In this document: positions 46,700 to 58,951 of the stretch, piece after piece
How positions within the stretch are numbered: the first letter of the stretch is position 1
Layout: each line of letters starts with the position of its first letter
DNA from: Candolleomyces eurysporus
Taxonomy: Eukaryota; Basidiomycota; Agaricomycetes; Agaricales; Psathyrellaceae
Assembly: GCA_027579435.1 (NCBI GenBank)
Contig: JANBPK010000858.1
Location: forward strand, 62,001 to 126,000
Direction of reading: 5' to 3'
Length of the DNA: 64,000 nt
Notes under the pieces: model-generated
What the model was told of the DNA's origin: nothing
What the model saw: the letters and a program-made list of their open reading frames with translations, nothing else
Databases searched by the model: none
Made by a program: the position numbers and the translations under genes

Positions 46700-49142
46700 A
46701 TGGAATGCCCCACAGGCACCAGGATGTTTGCTGGGGCTCACCATCAATCATTTGAGGGAGCAGGCCTTTATACAGCAGGCCGGGACATGGCCTTCATGCC
46801 AACTGTCAATCTCAATCTTGCAGCAACCGTACCAGCCCTCACCATTAGTACGGATACCACAAGGCCACCTCTGCTCATCAGCAACACCAACACCCCAGAG
46901 GCCCATCCCGCCCAAGCCAACAGGACCGATAAATCAGCAATATCTCGAATTGTTCGCCCTCTTTCCCGTCTCATGAAACGTCGACGACCTTCAGGCCGAG
47001 AGCAGCGTTCCAATCATGAATTGTCCCTTGACGCTACTACCCCTTCCGCGAACTTGGCCGAGAGCACAACTCAGAGCATCGAGTCATCATCGAGTCTCTT
47101 TTATTGCAATGGCGATATCAGCGTGGTGCGTATATCCCATTCCTCATTTCCAAGTCTTTAACTATAACACACACTTTCTTAGTCGTCAGCAGACTCGGAC
47201 GACATAGATCGCCCGACTGTGCGGAATACCACAGCCACTAGACCCGAGGTATATATCCGCAGCATGCTGACATCCGGGAAGGGCCTCGCTTCTTGGTCAC
47301 CTCGACCTCGTGATCCTGTAGGGGAACGAGGCGTCGTTCCAGGAGATGTCGGGACCTTTAGCGCTCAGCACGGATTCAAGAAGATATTCAATCTCCAGGA
47401 AGATAAAGGTGCAATCAGGTCCTCGAAAATCTTTGGAAAGAATTATTCTCTTCCTAAGATGGATCATGTTGTCACCCACAAGGAGGAATTATCTGTTGGC
47501 GAGATGATTGTAAAGGGTACCTCTGTGAAAACCCAGTATGCTCCAGATGGAGAGTAAGTGTCGGATCAGTTGGTATGTTGAGGCACTTGGTTAATATTTT
47601 CTAACTAGAGTGGCATCCTGCGAGTTCAGAATGCTAGAACCCGAGGGCGCTGTTCTTGCATTGACCTCTTCGGCAGATCTAGAAGAGTTTCGGAGTCATG
47701 TCGAACTTCGGGACTTCATCATCGACAATGCAGCGTCCCTCTACCGTTATGCGAATTCAATCCAAAGGCTCGACTATCACGAGTCCCTTTACATCATCAC
47801 CGGCTGTATCAAAAGTGACAGCTGGGCGCTGGCGGCGTACAACGATCTTCCTGATCCTCAGAACAATGTTCTCAAGTTAATCAGGACAGGAAGCTCAGGT
47901 TCCACTCCCGCCTATGTGTGGACGGACCGAGGAACAGCAGAGGCGCGATCTGGCTCAACGCAAAACGGTGGCACTCACAAAGATCAATGTCTTTTCCTTC
48001 AGGGATTCAAAGTGGCGTTTTCTGCTGCGTTTCGCTCTCGGATGAAGGGAAACTTACCAAATTTCGAAGACTCCTGCGATGGAGAGGGAACATCGGACTC
48101 GGACGCCTCCGACGAAAATGACAGAAGGCAAGGCGATGGCGGTGGCAACCGAAACTCCAATGATGCCAGGGGGGGAGGCATCGGCTCGAAAAGATGTTCT
48201 CGAGGTGGACCCTCTGACGGACTGTTCGTCGAGTACTTCCCGAATCGTCGAACGGAGGTGTGCTCCGTCTTCTTTCCAAGGAATGTGTTAGACAGCATCT
48301 GACCTACTGCTCAGGACGAACTGCATCCTTGTGACAGAATAAACATGCAACTTCTGCGCCACGTATGTTGAGACTCGAAGCTGCAACTTGACCTCTATTA
48401 AACCTATCTTGCAGACGACTGCAGATGTCGCTTTAAGCCACGATGACGATTGGAGATTCGCTCTAGAGAACGCCTCAAACATGGGTAAGTTTATGGCTAC
48501 CTCACATTCTTTTAGCTAATAACGCCATTGTCTATCACCAGATGTACGCCGTTTCAACATTCTAGATTCAAATACCGTCTCGATTCGTAATGGCAAGTTG
48601 CTTCGTGTTTCACTTATCGCTGAACGGCGCCGACATCTCTAACAGGTGTAGCATTTGTGACCCCGTCGATGGGCTTGGAAGTGTCCCATCTCGTCAATCG
48701 ATCAACGGACACCCCGAACCTAGTCATTTCAGAAGGCTTTATTCGAGGATCGGGAGAGGTTGTAGACTACCAGCCCAAACACAACTTGGACACCCCCTCT
48801 CCTGCTGGTTCCCCCTGGCCTCAGAGCGAAGACATTATAAACCAAGCAGGCTCTGAGCCCAACAATCGGTAAGTGCTTTAGTGCCGGCTTGAATTGAAAG
48901 TTTATTGTCTTACGGTTGCCAGCCGTGGGTGTTCATCTGTCCTGAGCTTGGCCAAACAGTCGGATTTCCTTATAAAACTTTGGTCCCACATGGGGACACC
49001 GCTGAACATACGCTGGGCCAAATTGTATCACGGGAGGGACTCTGCCATTCGACACGTTCGTTACGAATTTCATAATGTACTATGGTATACTGACTTGTCG
49101 CTCCTGACTTCAGAGCTCTCAATCGCTGCAAGACTTGGGTAA
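46700..49142 (+). CDS. Orphan family gene C, 8 exons, about 685 aa
   Basis: Exons: 46700-47125, 47183-47553, 47609-48257, 48315-48362, 48415-48484, 48542-48592, 48646-48868, 48923-49142 (2058 nt), all in phase. Intron 6 starts with GCAAGT, a GC-AG intron. Shared with A and B: GVVPGDVGTF..GFKKIFNLQED, ESLYIITGCIKSDSWALAAY, a Ser/Gly-rich linker, a 48-nt exon (ELHPCDRINMQLLRH), and ALSHDDDWR. The N-terminus MFAGAHHQSFEGAGLYTAGRDM plays the role of the SGGNTF leader of B. The C-terminal half of A and B (about 200 residues including VQDIFARTSP) is missing and replaced by an unrelated end with WSHMGTPLNIRWAKLYHG. It is more diverged than A from B. No function known. Confidence 0.78.
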
Positions 49143-49227
49143 AGGGATACGGGGAATGATACCACCTAAAGTCACCTCCCGGCCGCAGAGCGCGAAGGAG
49201 TCGTCCGTCTACGCTGGCTGTAGAAAA

Positions 49228-50338
49228 ATGGACGAAGAACAACTCCAGACGTTCGGGACATGCATGACGACCGCCTCGGCGCCGTCGGGCAGAACTCGTT
49301 TAAATATTGGCGTCGATATGGATGGTTCAATTCACGAGTACCATGTCGCTACTCAATCCCCACTCTCCGCGTCGTCACCAAACACGATCGTCCACCAAGA
49401 GCAGCCCAGCGCCCCAGTATGTCCTGCATTCATCGTGTTACTATTTTTTACTCAGACGTGGGCTCGTGCTTGTGTCTGGATAGATATGTCAGTCCTCTAT
49501 GTCCCTGCATACTTCTACTTCGACGCTATCTCCAATATCTGACCGTTCGAGTGTCGGGTCTTTGTCAAAGGCATGCTACTTTGACTCGACCCCCAACAAC
49601 GCTCAAAGGACTCTTGGTCAGCCGTACGTAGCCTCTAAAGCGAACGAAGACGATGGAGGGGTTCCTCCCATGGCCTCGCTCATGTGTCCGGGCAAGATAG
49701 CACCAAGCCCGCCTTCTACTCTGGTCACACCATGCCCATTACACTGCCAATATCCCTCTCAAACCATACTGCGAGCGATAAACATCCCCGCTTCACCGCA
49801 CTCCATGTCCACAGGATGTCACTGCCCCAACACTTCTGAGCCAAGCATCCCAAATAAGCAAACTGACGGCAATTCTCTAAATCCAGATCCATTTTCGTCA
49901 CTCCCCTCGACAGCCCTTTATCCTGTCCCTCAAGTACCAGTCAATTATACTGCTGTTCCTCCGTGGCCTCCCCATTTGATCTCCGGGCCTGTTCCTCAAC
50001 CCCCCTCTGGCCGAAAGTCTTCATCGGGTAGGAGAAGGAAGAAAAGCAAAGATAATGACAAGAAACCTCCCTTGGCCTGCCTATTTTGCCGAGGGAGAAA
50101 GATCGCGTGTGGTGCACCCTCCCCTGATGGTGACGGCAAGGGTTGCAAGTAAGTAGTCGTGTTCTCTTTTTTCCCTCTCTCAACCTTGGTATCGTTCATT
50201 GAACCAACTCTCTTACTTTCACTCCACAGTCAGTGTGCACGTCGCGGTCAAAAATGTGACTATCCAGCCGAAGGTCGACGTGGGATAAGAAAGGACATTG
50301 AGTTATTAAGCAATCCTGACGGCGCCAAGGGACTATGA
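49228..50338 (+). CDS. Zn2Cys6 transcription factor, about 320 aa
   Basis: Exons 49228-49416, 49484-50148 and 50230-50338 (963 nt), in phase. The DNA-binding domain lies at the C-terminus: CLFCRGRKIAC then GCNQCARRGQKC gives C-x2-C-x6-C-x11-C-x2-C-x6-C, which would hold two zinc ions, followed by DYPAESRRG-like DYPAEGRRG. It is preceded by a basic stretch (GRKSSSGRRRKKSK). The N-terminal 220 residues are Ser/Pro-rich and disordered. It starts only 86 nt after the end of gene C on the same strand. The start could lie further upstream; ATG 49228 was chosen because it follows the stop of gene C. It is a candidate local regulator of the monooxygenase/orphan genes, by position only. Confidence 0.82.
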
Positions 50339-52069
50339 GGTCGAAGAAGCGGTCATATGAATGTCTGGGCAATGGGGTGGCAAACCCCGCGACCAGCCTT
50401 ACCAATAACAACACATTGTCTCTGGGTGTGCCAACTGATCCAGTCGACGGTTAATACTCAGTTCCTCTCCCTCTCCCAATCGTCATTGTTGGACTGGGAC
50501 TTGTATTCAAATATAATATTTAAATATCTCTGTCGACACTAATGTGATGTATGTATTAACCCAATTTCAAGAATTTGCTGAGTCGGACCACACGAGCCCA
50601 CTGTTTCTTCTTAAGGTAATAGTGGCACTGCCAAACTTGGAAGCCAATGCACGGACGGTCTTGCAGTCGTGCATCGACAACGCGGTTGCCACTAGGAGAG
50701 CTTCTTACCCTCGAATTTTAAGCTCTATGTTTTTCCACTCCAAGTGAGTCAAGCCAAAAAGACCAACAAACCTTTCCTAGGACGCCCACTGGCAGATACT
50801 CTTTTGTAAAACTGGTGGAATATGCGTTTAAGATGATATGCAGCAACAGCACGATGTGTGCCAGTGCTCCCGTTTCCTGTTTTTAAAGACCTTTTGGCAT
50901 CTGTTAGCATACGCATTCCCGCCCGCTCAAGTCGATAAGCGACTCACGGTTTGTGTTCAGATAAGATTGCACGCTTCCTTAAACTTCGGAAGAGTAGTCT
51001 CACAGCTACTAACAACGAANGGGGGGCAATGTGTCCGGATCTTTCTAGGGGCGTAAGCCATTACGCCATTACTCAACGAGCGCTCAGATCTCAAAGCATG
51101 AAATACTATGTTTTCTCTGCCGCACCCACCACATGTGAAATGGTGAAAAGGGCTGGCTAGTAGCTGTTCTCCGAAGAATCACACGTATCTTTAACATGGC
51201 AGTAGTATCTATTACATTGTTCCCCTCACGCTCAACGTCCTCGGTCAATGCCCACTTGGTGAGCTCTATGTACCGGATTAAATACATTTCATTGCCGCTG
51301 AACCATTACTCTACGTTGACTAGGAATCCGGAGACGAAGCGTTCGAAGTCCCGAGAAACGTCGCAGTTCGGAAGACTGGTTCAAAGGCATTGATTCTTGC
51401 CATCTGCAAGACATTCAAAATTATCCCGAATCTTGACCTGTCGAACCATCGAAGAACTCGAAGCATGAGCACGGGCATCAGGCGACTCAAAGGAGAAGAA
51501 AATGGCAGGGATCACAGGAACACCACCGCCCTTCCAGGATCCTAATTCATGGCCAAAGCTATTCGCACCACAACGTCGATAAAAGGTCGAATTTCGTCTT
51601 CTAATCCCAAGCCGAAGTTTAAGAGTGAAATGTGCAGGAAAGAGAATCAAATAACGACGGGCTCATAGCCAAGTACTGCGAGCTCGAACTAGCTGATGGT
51701 ATTCAGAGCGCGAGGACACAATATTGTAATGAAAGGTCGAGGTGGGGGACTCGCAAATCGCGATACGTTGGTTAGGAAAGACCGCAATTAGAGTAGCATT
51801 GGGTGGTTGAGACGAATATAGGCCGGTGAGCTGTCAAATCTATGCCCAACTATGTGGGGAATGCGTTCTTTGGAATTGTTGCGTAGTACAGAGCGCCGTT
51901 AAAGTAAACTTGTCAAAGAACGATTCCGAGCCCGTCGTCGGGCAAAAGGTCATGCGTGAATTGTGAAATCTATGATCGTGAGGTGGCTTCTGCCATTGAT
52001 GCAGGGGGAGTGGGGCCCGGAGGTAGAAAGGGAGAAACTAGGTGTAGGATGATGGACTAGACTCTCTCA
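50339..52069. other. Gene-poor stretch, no gene recognised
   Basis: Short ORFs only. One N (51020) precedes a G run. No repeat structure beyond the weak echo of 46246 noted for the divergent promoter region. Confidence 0.4.
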
Positions 52070-54855
52070 ATTAGGTTCAGACCGTGCAGATCTTCGAATA
52101 GGAGAGGAGGTGGGGGTTGGAGCGAGCGTTCCAAAAGAGACCGACAATGGGTAAAAGGCCCGGGAATATACCCGGTCGCGGCCATGGCCAGTCCGAACTC
52201 CTTCCTCGTCCACCCCATGGTCAATTCCACCACGCCAACGCGAAGATTGCATTTTCGAGACGTTTCGTTTCGTCATGCCTTGAAGTTGCCCCCGGATCCA
52301 TTGCCAACTGCTTGAGTAAGGATTGAAGAGTGTCAGAGGACGTGGTTCTAANCCCCTGACTCGGGGATGACCTACCCCTCGCCGAAGGAGGGAGAAGCTG
52401 CCCAGACGCTTCAAGAAGCGGACGATAGGATGGTGTCTTTAGAGGCGCAGGAGGGTGGTGAAGGCGGGATGGAGGAGGTTTGTCTGGGATGTGGTCACCT
52501 GCCACTTGCGACTTGCGATCGGTTTCAGAATCCAATCGGAAAGGAGGGTGAGTCGGCAATTTCCCTTTGAGCTCCTCTTCTCTCCCGTGTCTTCGCTGAC
52601 ACCTTTTCATCTTCCCGCCAGCTCGCTGAATCCAGTGTGACGATGGAGCTCTCCACCACCCCGACTCTGACGATGATTGCAACGCTTCTCGACTGTTGGC
52701 AACATCACATCCATTAGCACAAATCGCCCTTCAGCTTCGTTCCAACAACACCCACCTCTTGCACCCGTCGATTCTCCTATTTCTGTTCCAACGCTCTGGT
52801 TTAATCCGCCTCGCGAATCCTGCCTTCCAATTCAGCGACCTGGAGTTGCTGCACGGCAACACGNCCCCCTGAACCCGTATTCAACTCTCGTTGAAATTGG
52901 TTCCAGAGTCCAACACGAAGCATTCTTTGCTCTTCGCCCCTCGTCGAATTCCCTTCCAGTCAGCCGCACCCGCTCGTATCCCTGCCAGCCAACCCAGCTT
53001 GGTACGCAGAGAATCGCAACGGCACGCGTCGTTCATCCCAACCGTCATATGTCGTCTGGCCCGGGTGCCTTTGGCTTCTTGCTCTCGCGCTCGATTGTAA
53101 GCCTCTTTTCAGAGCCCACAAACAATTAATGCGATCGAGAGCTCGTCTTCCCCGGCGTCCTCCATCCATAACACGAAGAGGAACCGAGATCCAGGACGCT
53201 CGCGTCACAGAGGCGCTGAACAGCCATTCCCTATCTCGTGTCAAAGTTGCAAGCATGTCCGCTCCCTGTCTCAAGAGCCTTCTCGAGTCCGTAAAGGCGG
53301 ACCCGTCGAGCGAGGCGAGGCGTGACCGATGGGACCTCCGGGCTCACGAGCGATTTCGCGAAGAGCGTTGGGCAGCGAAGAACGTAGGCTTTGGGCTCGC
53401 GCAAATTTCAACCTTTCGGTACGAAGGCATCGATATCGCGTTCCAGGATTCCCAGCCGCCGTTGCAGTCTCCACCCCGTATCTTCTTGGGATCATTATCC
53501 GTACTCGCTCGTTCTCCGTTCAGTCCGACACTCAAAAGCGCGCTGTTGACGACGACCGACAGGTCTCCAGCGAGACCTACAGGGTGTCGGACGGTTTCGA
53601 GGGCCTATGCTTGAAGATGTCTAGCGTCGGCACTCCTCGCTTGGTCTGCGCACCTATAAGTGAGCATCGGCACGTCGTGTTCGATAGCGCAGTGGGAAAG
53701 ACCGACAATCAACTTTGCGCCCCTTTGCTATGATATTTAATTTCAGATGGGTGGTTTGCCCAAAGATATTGGACGTCAAATTTGTCGTCTTGAACCATGG
53801 CGGGGAAGTGATGGAGCACCGACCAACCCTCATCTCCCTGATCCTGCACTGGGTCTTGCATATCGGACTGGATTCATTGCCAGATTTTGACCCCTCGTAC
53901 GGTCCTCTGGTTATCGGACCGCGTACGCCGACTACTCTTGGTGGCAGGCATAGACGCTCTCATCGTACCTCCTCCCTGGACGAAAGGGTTTGTTTTGGCC
54001 TGACAGCCCCAGCGCTTCTAATGGAGGCACGCTTCGACAGAGGAAGGGGAAGGACGAGTAAGCAGATCGAAGGTTGCGTCTCTCGACGAGGCCTCGATGT
54101 TAAACGCCACGCTGCTCAGAGGATCTCTGAACCCAGAGCAAAGCTCTACCAGGCCCGTTGGGGAATGTCATCGCTGAACGTTGAACCGTGCCAGGATGGT
54201 GGCTGGGTAAAGGACAGCATGCCTCTTCGTGCCTGCGATACGCTGACGAGACGAGTGGGAGATGGATGTAGGGACGAGAAAGTGGTAGTCGGGTGTTCTG
54301 GTTTGCTGGTAGGCAAGATCGTGTTACATGAGCCGTGGTGCCATCTATGAACCCGCAGCGTTTAGGGTTATCCTTCGGGAGAGTGGGGCCTTCTCTCGAC
54401 TGCTATTCGTGTTGTGTGGTACGATGATGGTGCGGGGGGAACGCGACGTAGGATTGGGGGCAAACCGTAGAGCAACCTGGAAGGAGGCTTTGCCCAGGTC
54501 TAGTCCAAGGAATTCCTCGATGAAGGGACTCTACTCTCGGATATGGATAGGAGTGTTGAATGGAAATGATCTGGGGCAGGGCAACGTTCATGGAAAGCTG
54601 GTGCTTGTCCAATGGTGCTTGTCGAATGGTTGGATCACAGGAGGGGCATGAACTTGTTTCGGGTGGTGGAACCTTCAGTGGAGTTCAAGGTGGGCGGGTT
54701 GGAGACAACTTGGCCTCTACTGGAAGCGTGGGCCTACTTTGACACGTCTTGGCGACGACGAAGATGAGCATTCGTGCAAGCTCCAGTCGGCTGAGACGCA
54801 CCTGCCACCCTAGACCACTCAATGTTACATTTGTTGTGCCCACCCACAACCGTTC
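52070..54855 (+). repeat. Diverged repeat A, right copy
   Basis: It matches the minus strand of 24295-27300 (anchors given there). In this copy the coding-like segment EVCLGCGHLP..CDRFQNP is readable near 52480-52540 but no long shared frame exists. Two Ns (52352, 52864) lie beside C runs. Class unknown; probably an old mobile element or a duplicated, now dead gene. Confidence 0.65.
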
Positions 54856-54888
54856 CTTCCAAGACCATCTGTCATGCTACGCACTTTA

Positions 54889-55395
54889 CTCGTCCAGCTG
54901 GATGCCCTGACGGCGTAGGTCCGTGTCGAGAGCAGCAACGAGTGCCCGTTGCAGCACGTTCATGGTGGGGATAAACTGGTGATACTCGTCAGTCACGGTC
55001 CACAATCGTGAGCAGGAATGTCAGACTCACGTACCAGCAAACTTCTTGAGAAGGTCAGTTGGTCGCTGCCCTTTGGACGTCGAACTTTGGTGCAACCACT
55101 CGAGAATTAGGCTCACGGAGAGGTGCCTGACAGGACTTCCTGATCGGCAACTTCTCATCACGAATTCGGACAACCCTGCTCATTCCGTTGCCTGAAATCG
55201 GCCACAGGCTTGCCAAGGGGAGGAATATTTCATCTCCACGGTTCTAAAACAGGCCTCCGTCCAGGAGCCTATTTCAGCCAACTTTTCGGACATTATTTGG
55301 CTACCCGTTATTTGTGCGGGTCTCATTGAATCGTCGCTTTGACACCCCGGGCCCAGGCACCACCACCCCAAACGAGCTCCTTCCCCACCCCACAA
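54889..55395 (-). pseudogene. Possible gene remnant
   Basis: On the minus strand three coding-like pieces lie in order: EKLAEIGSWTEACF..VEMKYSSPW (55395-55180), LILEWLHQSSTSKGQRPTDL (about 55115-55045) and FIPTMNVLQRALVAALDTDL ending QLDE-stop (about 54975-54889). A GTACGTGAG donor and a CACCAG acceptor lie between the last two, but the frames do not join, and stops separate the first two. I read this as a degenerate gene of unknown family. Confidence 0.3.
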
Positions 55396-56146
55396 TTTTC
55401 TCCTCCCCAGTCAGCCAGAACACCACGACAAGGCGTCAGGCGTCTGACCTCAAGCTACTCTACCGAACCTACTACGACAAAGTTAACACTTCGGCTACTT
55501 CAATACATCTCTCGTTAAACGGCCCGCCGATCTCGTCATCATGCCCACCACTCAACACCATACCCGAGGCCACGTTCGGCGTGCAGGAAGCCATCACTCC
55601 ACCGCTTCCCATAATTATCCTTCGCCCACCGAGCTCCTAACCAATGCTCGAAGTCCGCCGACGCCATGCATCAACAAGCCGAACTCCTGGGCCGACACTC
55701 TCAACGAGCCCGGCGGCCTGAAGAGCTTGAAGGCCACTTTCCAAGCCATATTTGCGATGGACGAAGTCGAGTATCCTGACTCAGCGGAGTCAGATTGGGA
55801 AAACAGGCGTCCAAGGAAACATGGAAAACATGGCGACCGTTGTTCGACCATGAAATATGTACGTTGACGTTTATTGGGGGTCCAGTGTGGTCGGCGGACA
55901 CAGACAGTTTGACTGACTCCTTGCGGATTTCTTCCGTCCTCAGATCTTCAAACATGTTGGATACTGCGCTCGGATGTTCGGACGAAACATTAGTCGGGTC
56001 TTCCGCGATGCTTAGACGACTGAAAGTTCACGACGTTGAGTTGCTTGAGGATCTTGCTGCTTTTCCTCCTTGTTTCATTTTCTTGTCATCTTCGAGTTCA
56101 TATATCACACAAAGCTAATATTCCAGTCCTGTTTCGTTCACGCTTA
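55396..56146. other. Unclear stretch with one short ORF
   Basis: A 108-codon ORF at 55541-55867 (plus, starting MPTTQHHTRGHVRRAG) contains GGLKSLKATFQAIFAMDEVE. I recognise no family and no confident splice site, and do not call it a gene. Confidence 0.25.
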
Positions 56147-56760
56147 TCACACATCCATCATGCTGTAGCTCACCATTCGTTCCACGGGCATCTTTATCTT
56201 CGTTCTTCTTAATATCTTGATCTTCGTATCTTCTATTTCTTGCATAATTCTTCTCTTGAATAGGTCTTCCATGTATATCATCTCAGCTGTTGGTCGATTC
56301 GGCAAGGGTAACTCATATCTTGACGACCTTGAATATATTGAAGCAACTGGGACTTGAATCTGACTTCGGGTCTTGCAGCTTTCGTTGTCTTGACGGTAAA
56401 AGTCTTGTTTTGAGGCAGTCCGAGTTTGTATGTCAGTCGAAGTGGACCAAGTATCGTGTATTGGGTCAGTGATATAAGGTGAGTATCGAATAAGCGAAAA
56501 GGGGTGGGTGCAGAATGGGGAGCAGGAAAAAAAAGAGAAATGCAAGAAACCGAAGCAAGCACGATCGAAATTCCGCCAGGAAAGGAAGGGTCGGGCCTGG
56601 AAACGCCGAGAGATATGGGTCCTGGGGAAGGAAAGAGAGCTGAGCAGGCACGGAGAAAAGAGGGTGGGCTGCTGGAAGGTGAAATGGAGACGGAAAAGGG
56701 TGGGAGAGTTTGGAATGGAGCGACGCGACACGACACACGGGCTTATATAGGGGCGCAATT
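56147..56760 (-). other. Transcript-like region with TATA box and pyrimidine-rich leader, no clear ORF
   Basis: On the minus strand TATATAA (near 56750) is followed by about 250 nt of almost uninterrupted pyrimidine-rich sequence, as in fungal 5' leaders. Downstream the only candidate near the end is a 44-codon ORF starting MIYMEDLFKRRIMQEIEDTK. A long overlapping ORF (203 codons) is mostly translated leader. It could be a small-protein gene or a noncoding RNA. Confidence 0.3.
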
Positions 56761-56889
56761 AATGACTCGGGAACTTGGTCCGTGCGCAGCGGCTTGCTCC
56801 GATAGCTCACGTGGGCGCGTTTGATCAATGAGTCGTAGGCGCTTCTGACAAGCGCTTGTTGGCCCATGAGAATGTGTGAGGACGCAAAA

Positions 56890-57330
56890 CGTCGTTATAA
56901 TCCCTGCCGACGGCTATGTTGGATGCTCATGGTAGTCTGGGATGTCGACGCATTGCAGGTACTGCTTGAGTCCCAGAGTGGGAGCACGAAAGGCCGAAAA
57001 CTGCCGATCAGATGAAGACTTGTCGGAGCCGTAGTCTTGCACGGGCGCGCTGGAGTCAACCTCGCAGTGAGCAGTGTCGATATGGATGAGCCAGTGATTG
57101 GGATAAATTCCATGGCACACGAAAAAGAGGTATCTCTGAGTGAGGAGGGGCCTTTAAGATGATACAGAATAAAAGCAACTGCAATCGACTGCCATACTCC
57201 TATTTCTGTGCTCGAGACGCTGCTGGTGCTGCTCTAGCGCACGTGGGGGGCGAGAGGCGCAGCCATAGAGAATAGAAGGCTATGGGCTGTGAACGGCTTA
57301 GAAATGAGCATGCTGAGGGCCTCAGGGCTC
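56890..57330 (-). repeat. Diverged repeat B, right copy
   Basis: The minus strand matches 27345-27830. Here the shared peptide reads HIDTAHCEVDSSAPV. A TTATAAAC box lies just upstream (minus strand, near 57360). No intact shared ORF. Confidence 0.6.
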
Positions 57331-58834
57331 ACGCAGGCCTACACCCGAGTGGACGCTGGTTTATAAGAGGGGGAAATTGTGCACAGGGAGTGGCCAAAGC
57401 GTCCGAGTCTGGCTAAGGAATAACCGAAGTTTGATCCAGATGTCCAGGCAACCGAGACTACAAGGCTCCGTGCTTCCAGGAGCCGCTCACTCCGAAGAGG
57501 CCGAGAATATCTGTTTCAAGATATGGGTGCCTTGCTCTTTGGGAGTGAGTGATCTGAGGTGATCTGCCACCAAGATACTCCTGAATTTCGTAACTGAACA
57601 TTTACAGGTATTGATTGGAGAAAGTGATCATTGATCAATATGTCTAGGCTCGTCCTACCAATTCCTCTGAAAAACAGGCCCTCTTCCAATATCAAGCGAG
57701 CGGGCTTGAACATCAAGGAATCGCCACAATTTCAATCGGGTTTCAAGTCGCTCATTTTTGTTTTGAGATGCAATAATATTGCACCAGCAAAGAGCTGGGC
57801 TATAAATAAAAAATAACATAAGGCCAAAGCTTTCGGCGCTCGTTGACAGCAATCAGCTACCGAGCGTTCCGACCCGATCACGAAACTATGCAGAACGACT
57901 GACCGATACCAACAACATAGCCTGAAATTCAATTGAGCGCCCTTGTCCCAGCGCTGATCACCGTGTGTTAATTCTCTGATCCAGGTGCACAGAGGAGGAA
58001 AGGGTGAGAATTTGCAATGGGCCGATCTGACGAAACCTACGTATAGCTCCTATTGAGTCGGCGAGTAATGAGCGCTTAGCCTGGGCGCAGCGAGCATATC
58101 TGGACGTATTTGATCGCCACAGTGGGCGCTTACAAGCGCCTATGGATCTGCGCCTCCGTGGAGAGGAAGGAAAGGGATTCAAAACGTTGGAGGACCATGT
58201 GAGTAGCCAGCGATGCACCAGGAGCTCCGAGCTCCACATGCCTTCATCTAGCATTTCGCGCTGAGAATGCCGAGAAAGCGTGTTTCAAAATCAACCTTGT
58301 GAATGCTAGGGGAATGAGATCTTCGCGCTTGCTGTCTAGCGATTGCAGCCGAAATTTACCATTCAAATATCTGTGGGTTCCGTAAATGAAATGTTAAGCT
58401 GAATAACTCAGGTGTCTAGGCTGTACAGTTAACACAAATTATAGCATGGCTTCATCAGTCCGAAGTGGAAAATCCCAACCACAGGGCGCTGCGTGTATAA
58501 CATCGAGTATTGGAATATCGCCACTTGAGAAAGTTACTGCTCTATTTACCAAACATAAATATACATTTGAGTATTTATTGTCTTCACGATGCTAATAGCA
58601 AACAGGCAGAGTCCTTGCTTTCTGCTTGCTATTGGGATCACATACTGGAGTTTTACGACTCCAGCGCTCCAGCATCCGTGATCCTGTGCTGTGATATACG
58701 GGCACTCGTCCCCGTGNCCAGCGCTGGGCTGATCATGACAACTCCATACGTACTTGTCCTGCTTTCCGGAGAAACTGCTCCCAGAGACGTAGAGGTCACT
58801 CCCATATTAGGTGATACCTGTGTACAATGAAAGG
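57331..58834. other. Gene-poor stretch, no gene recognised
   Basis: Short ORFs only, one N (58718). No gene or repeat recognised. Confidence 0.4.
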
Positions 58835-58842
58835 TATAAAAA
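58835..58842 (+). promoter_or_regulatory. TATA box of small secreted protein 4
   Basis: TATAAAAA lies 117 nt before ATG 58952. Confidence 0.6.
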
Positions 58843-58951
58843 CCCTCTGAAAGTCTGATACAAAATAACAACCGCGACCTCATTCCTTCGTACTAGGACC
58901 AAACTCAAGCACTTTCATTTAATCTCCTTCCAACCCTTTCAGACGCGCAAA

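Noticed and set aside
49135..50338. Fusion of orphan gene C with the Zn2Cys6 regulator
   Set aside because: Gene C ends in a stop at 49142 in a different frame and the regulator has its own ATG and consistent exons; no splice site joins them convincingly.
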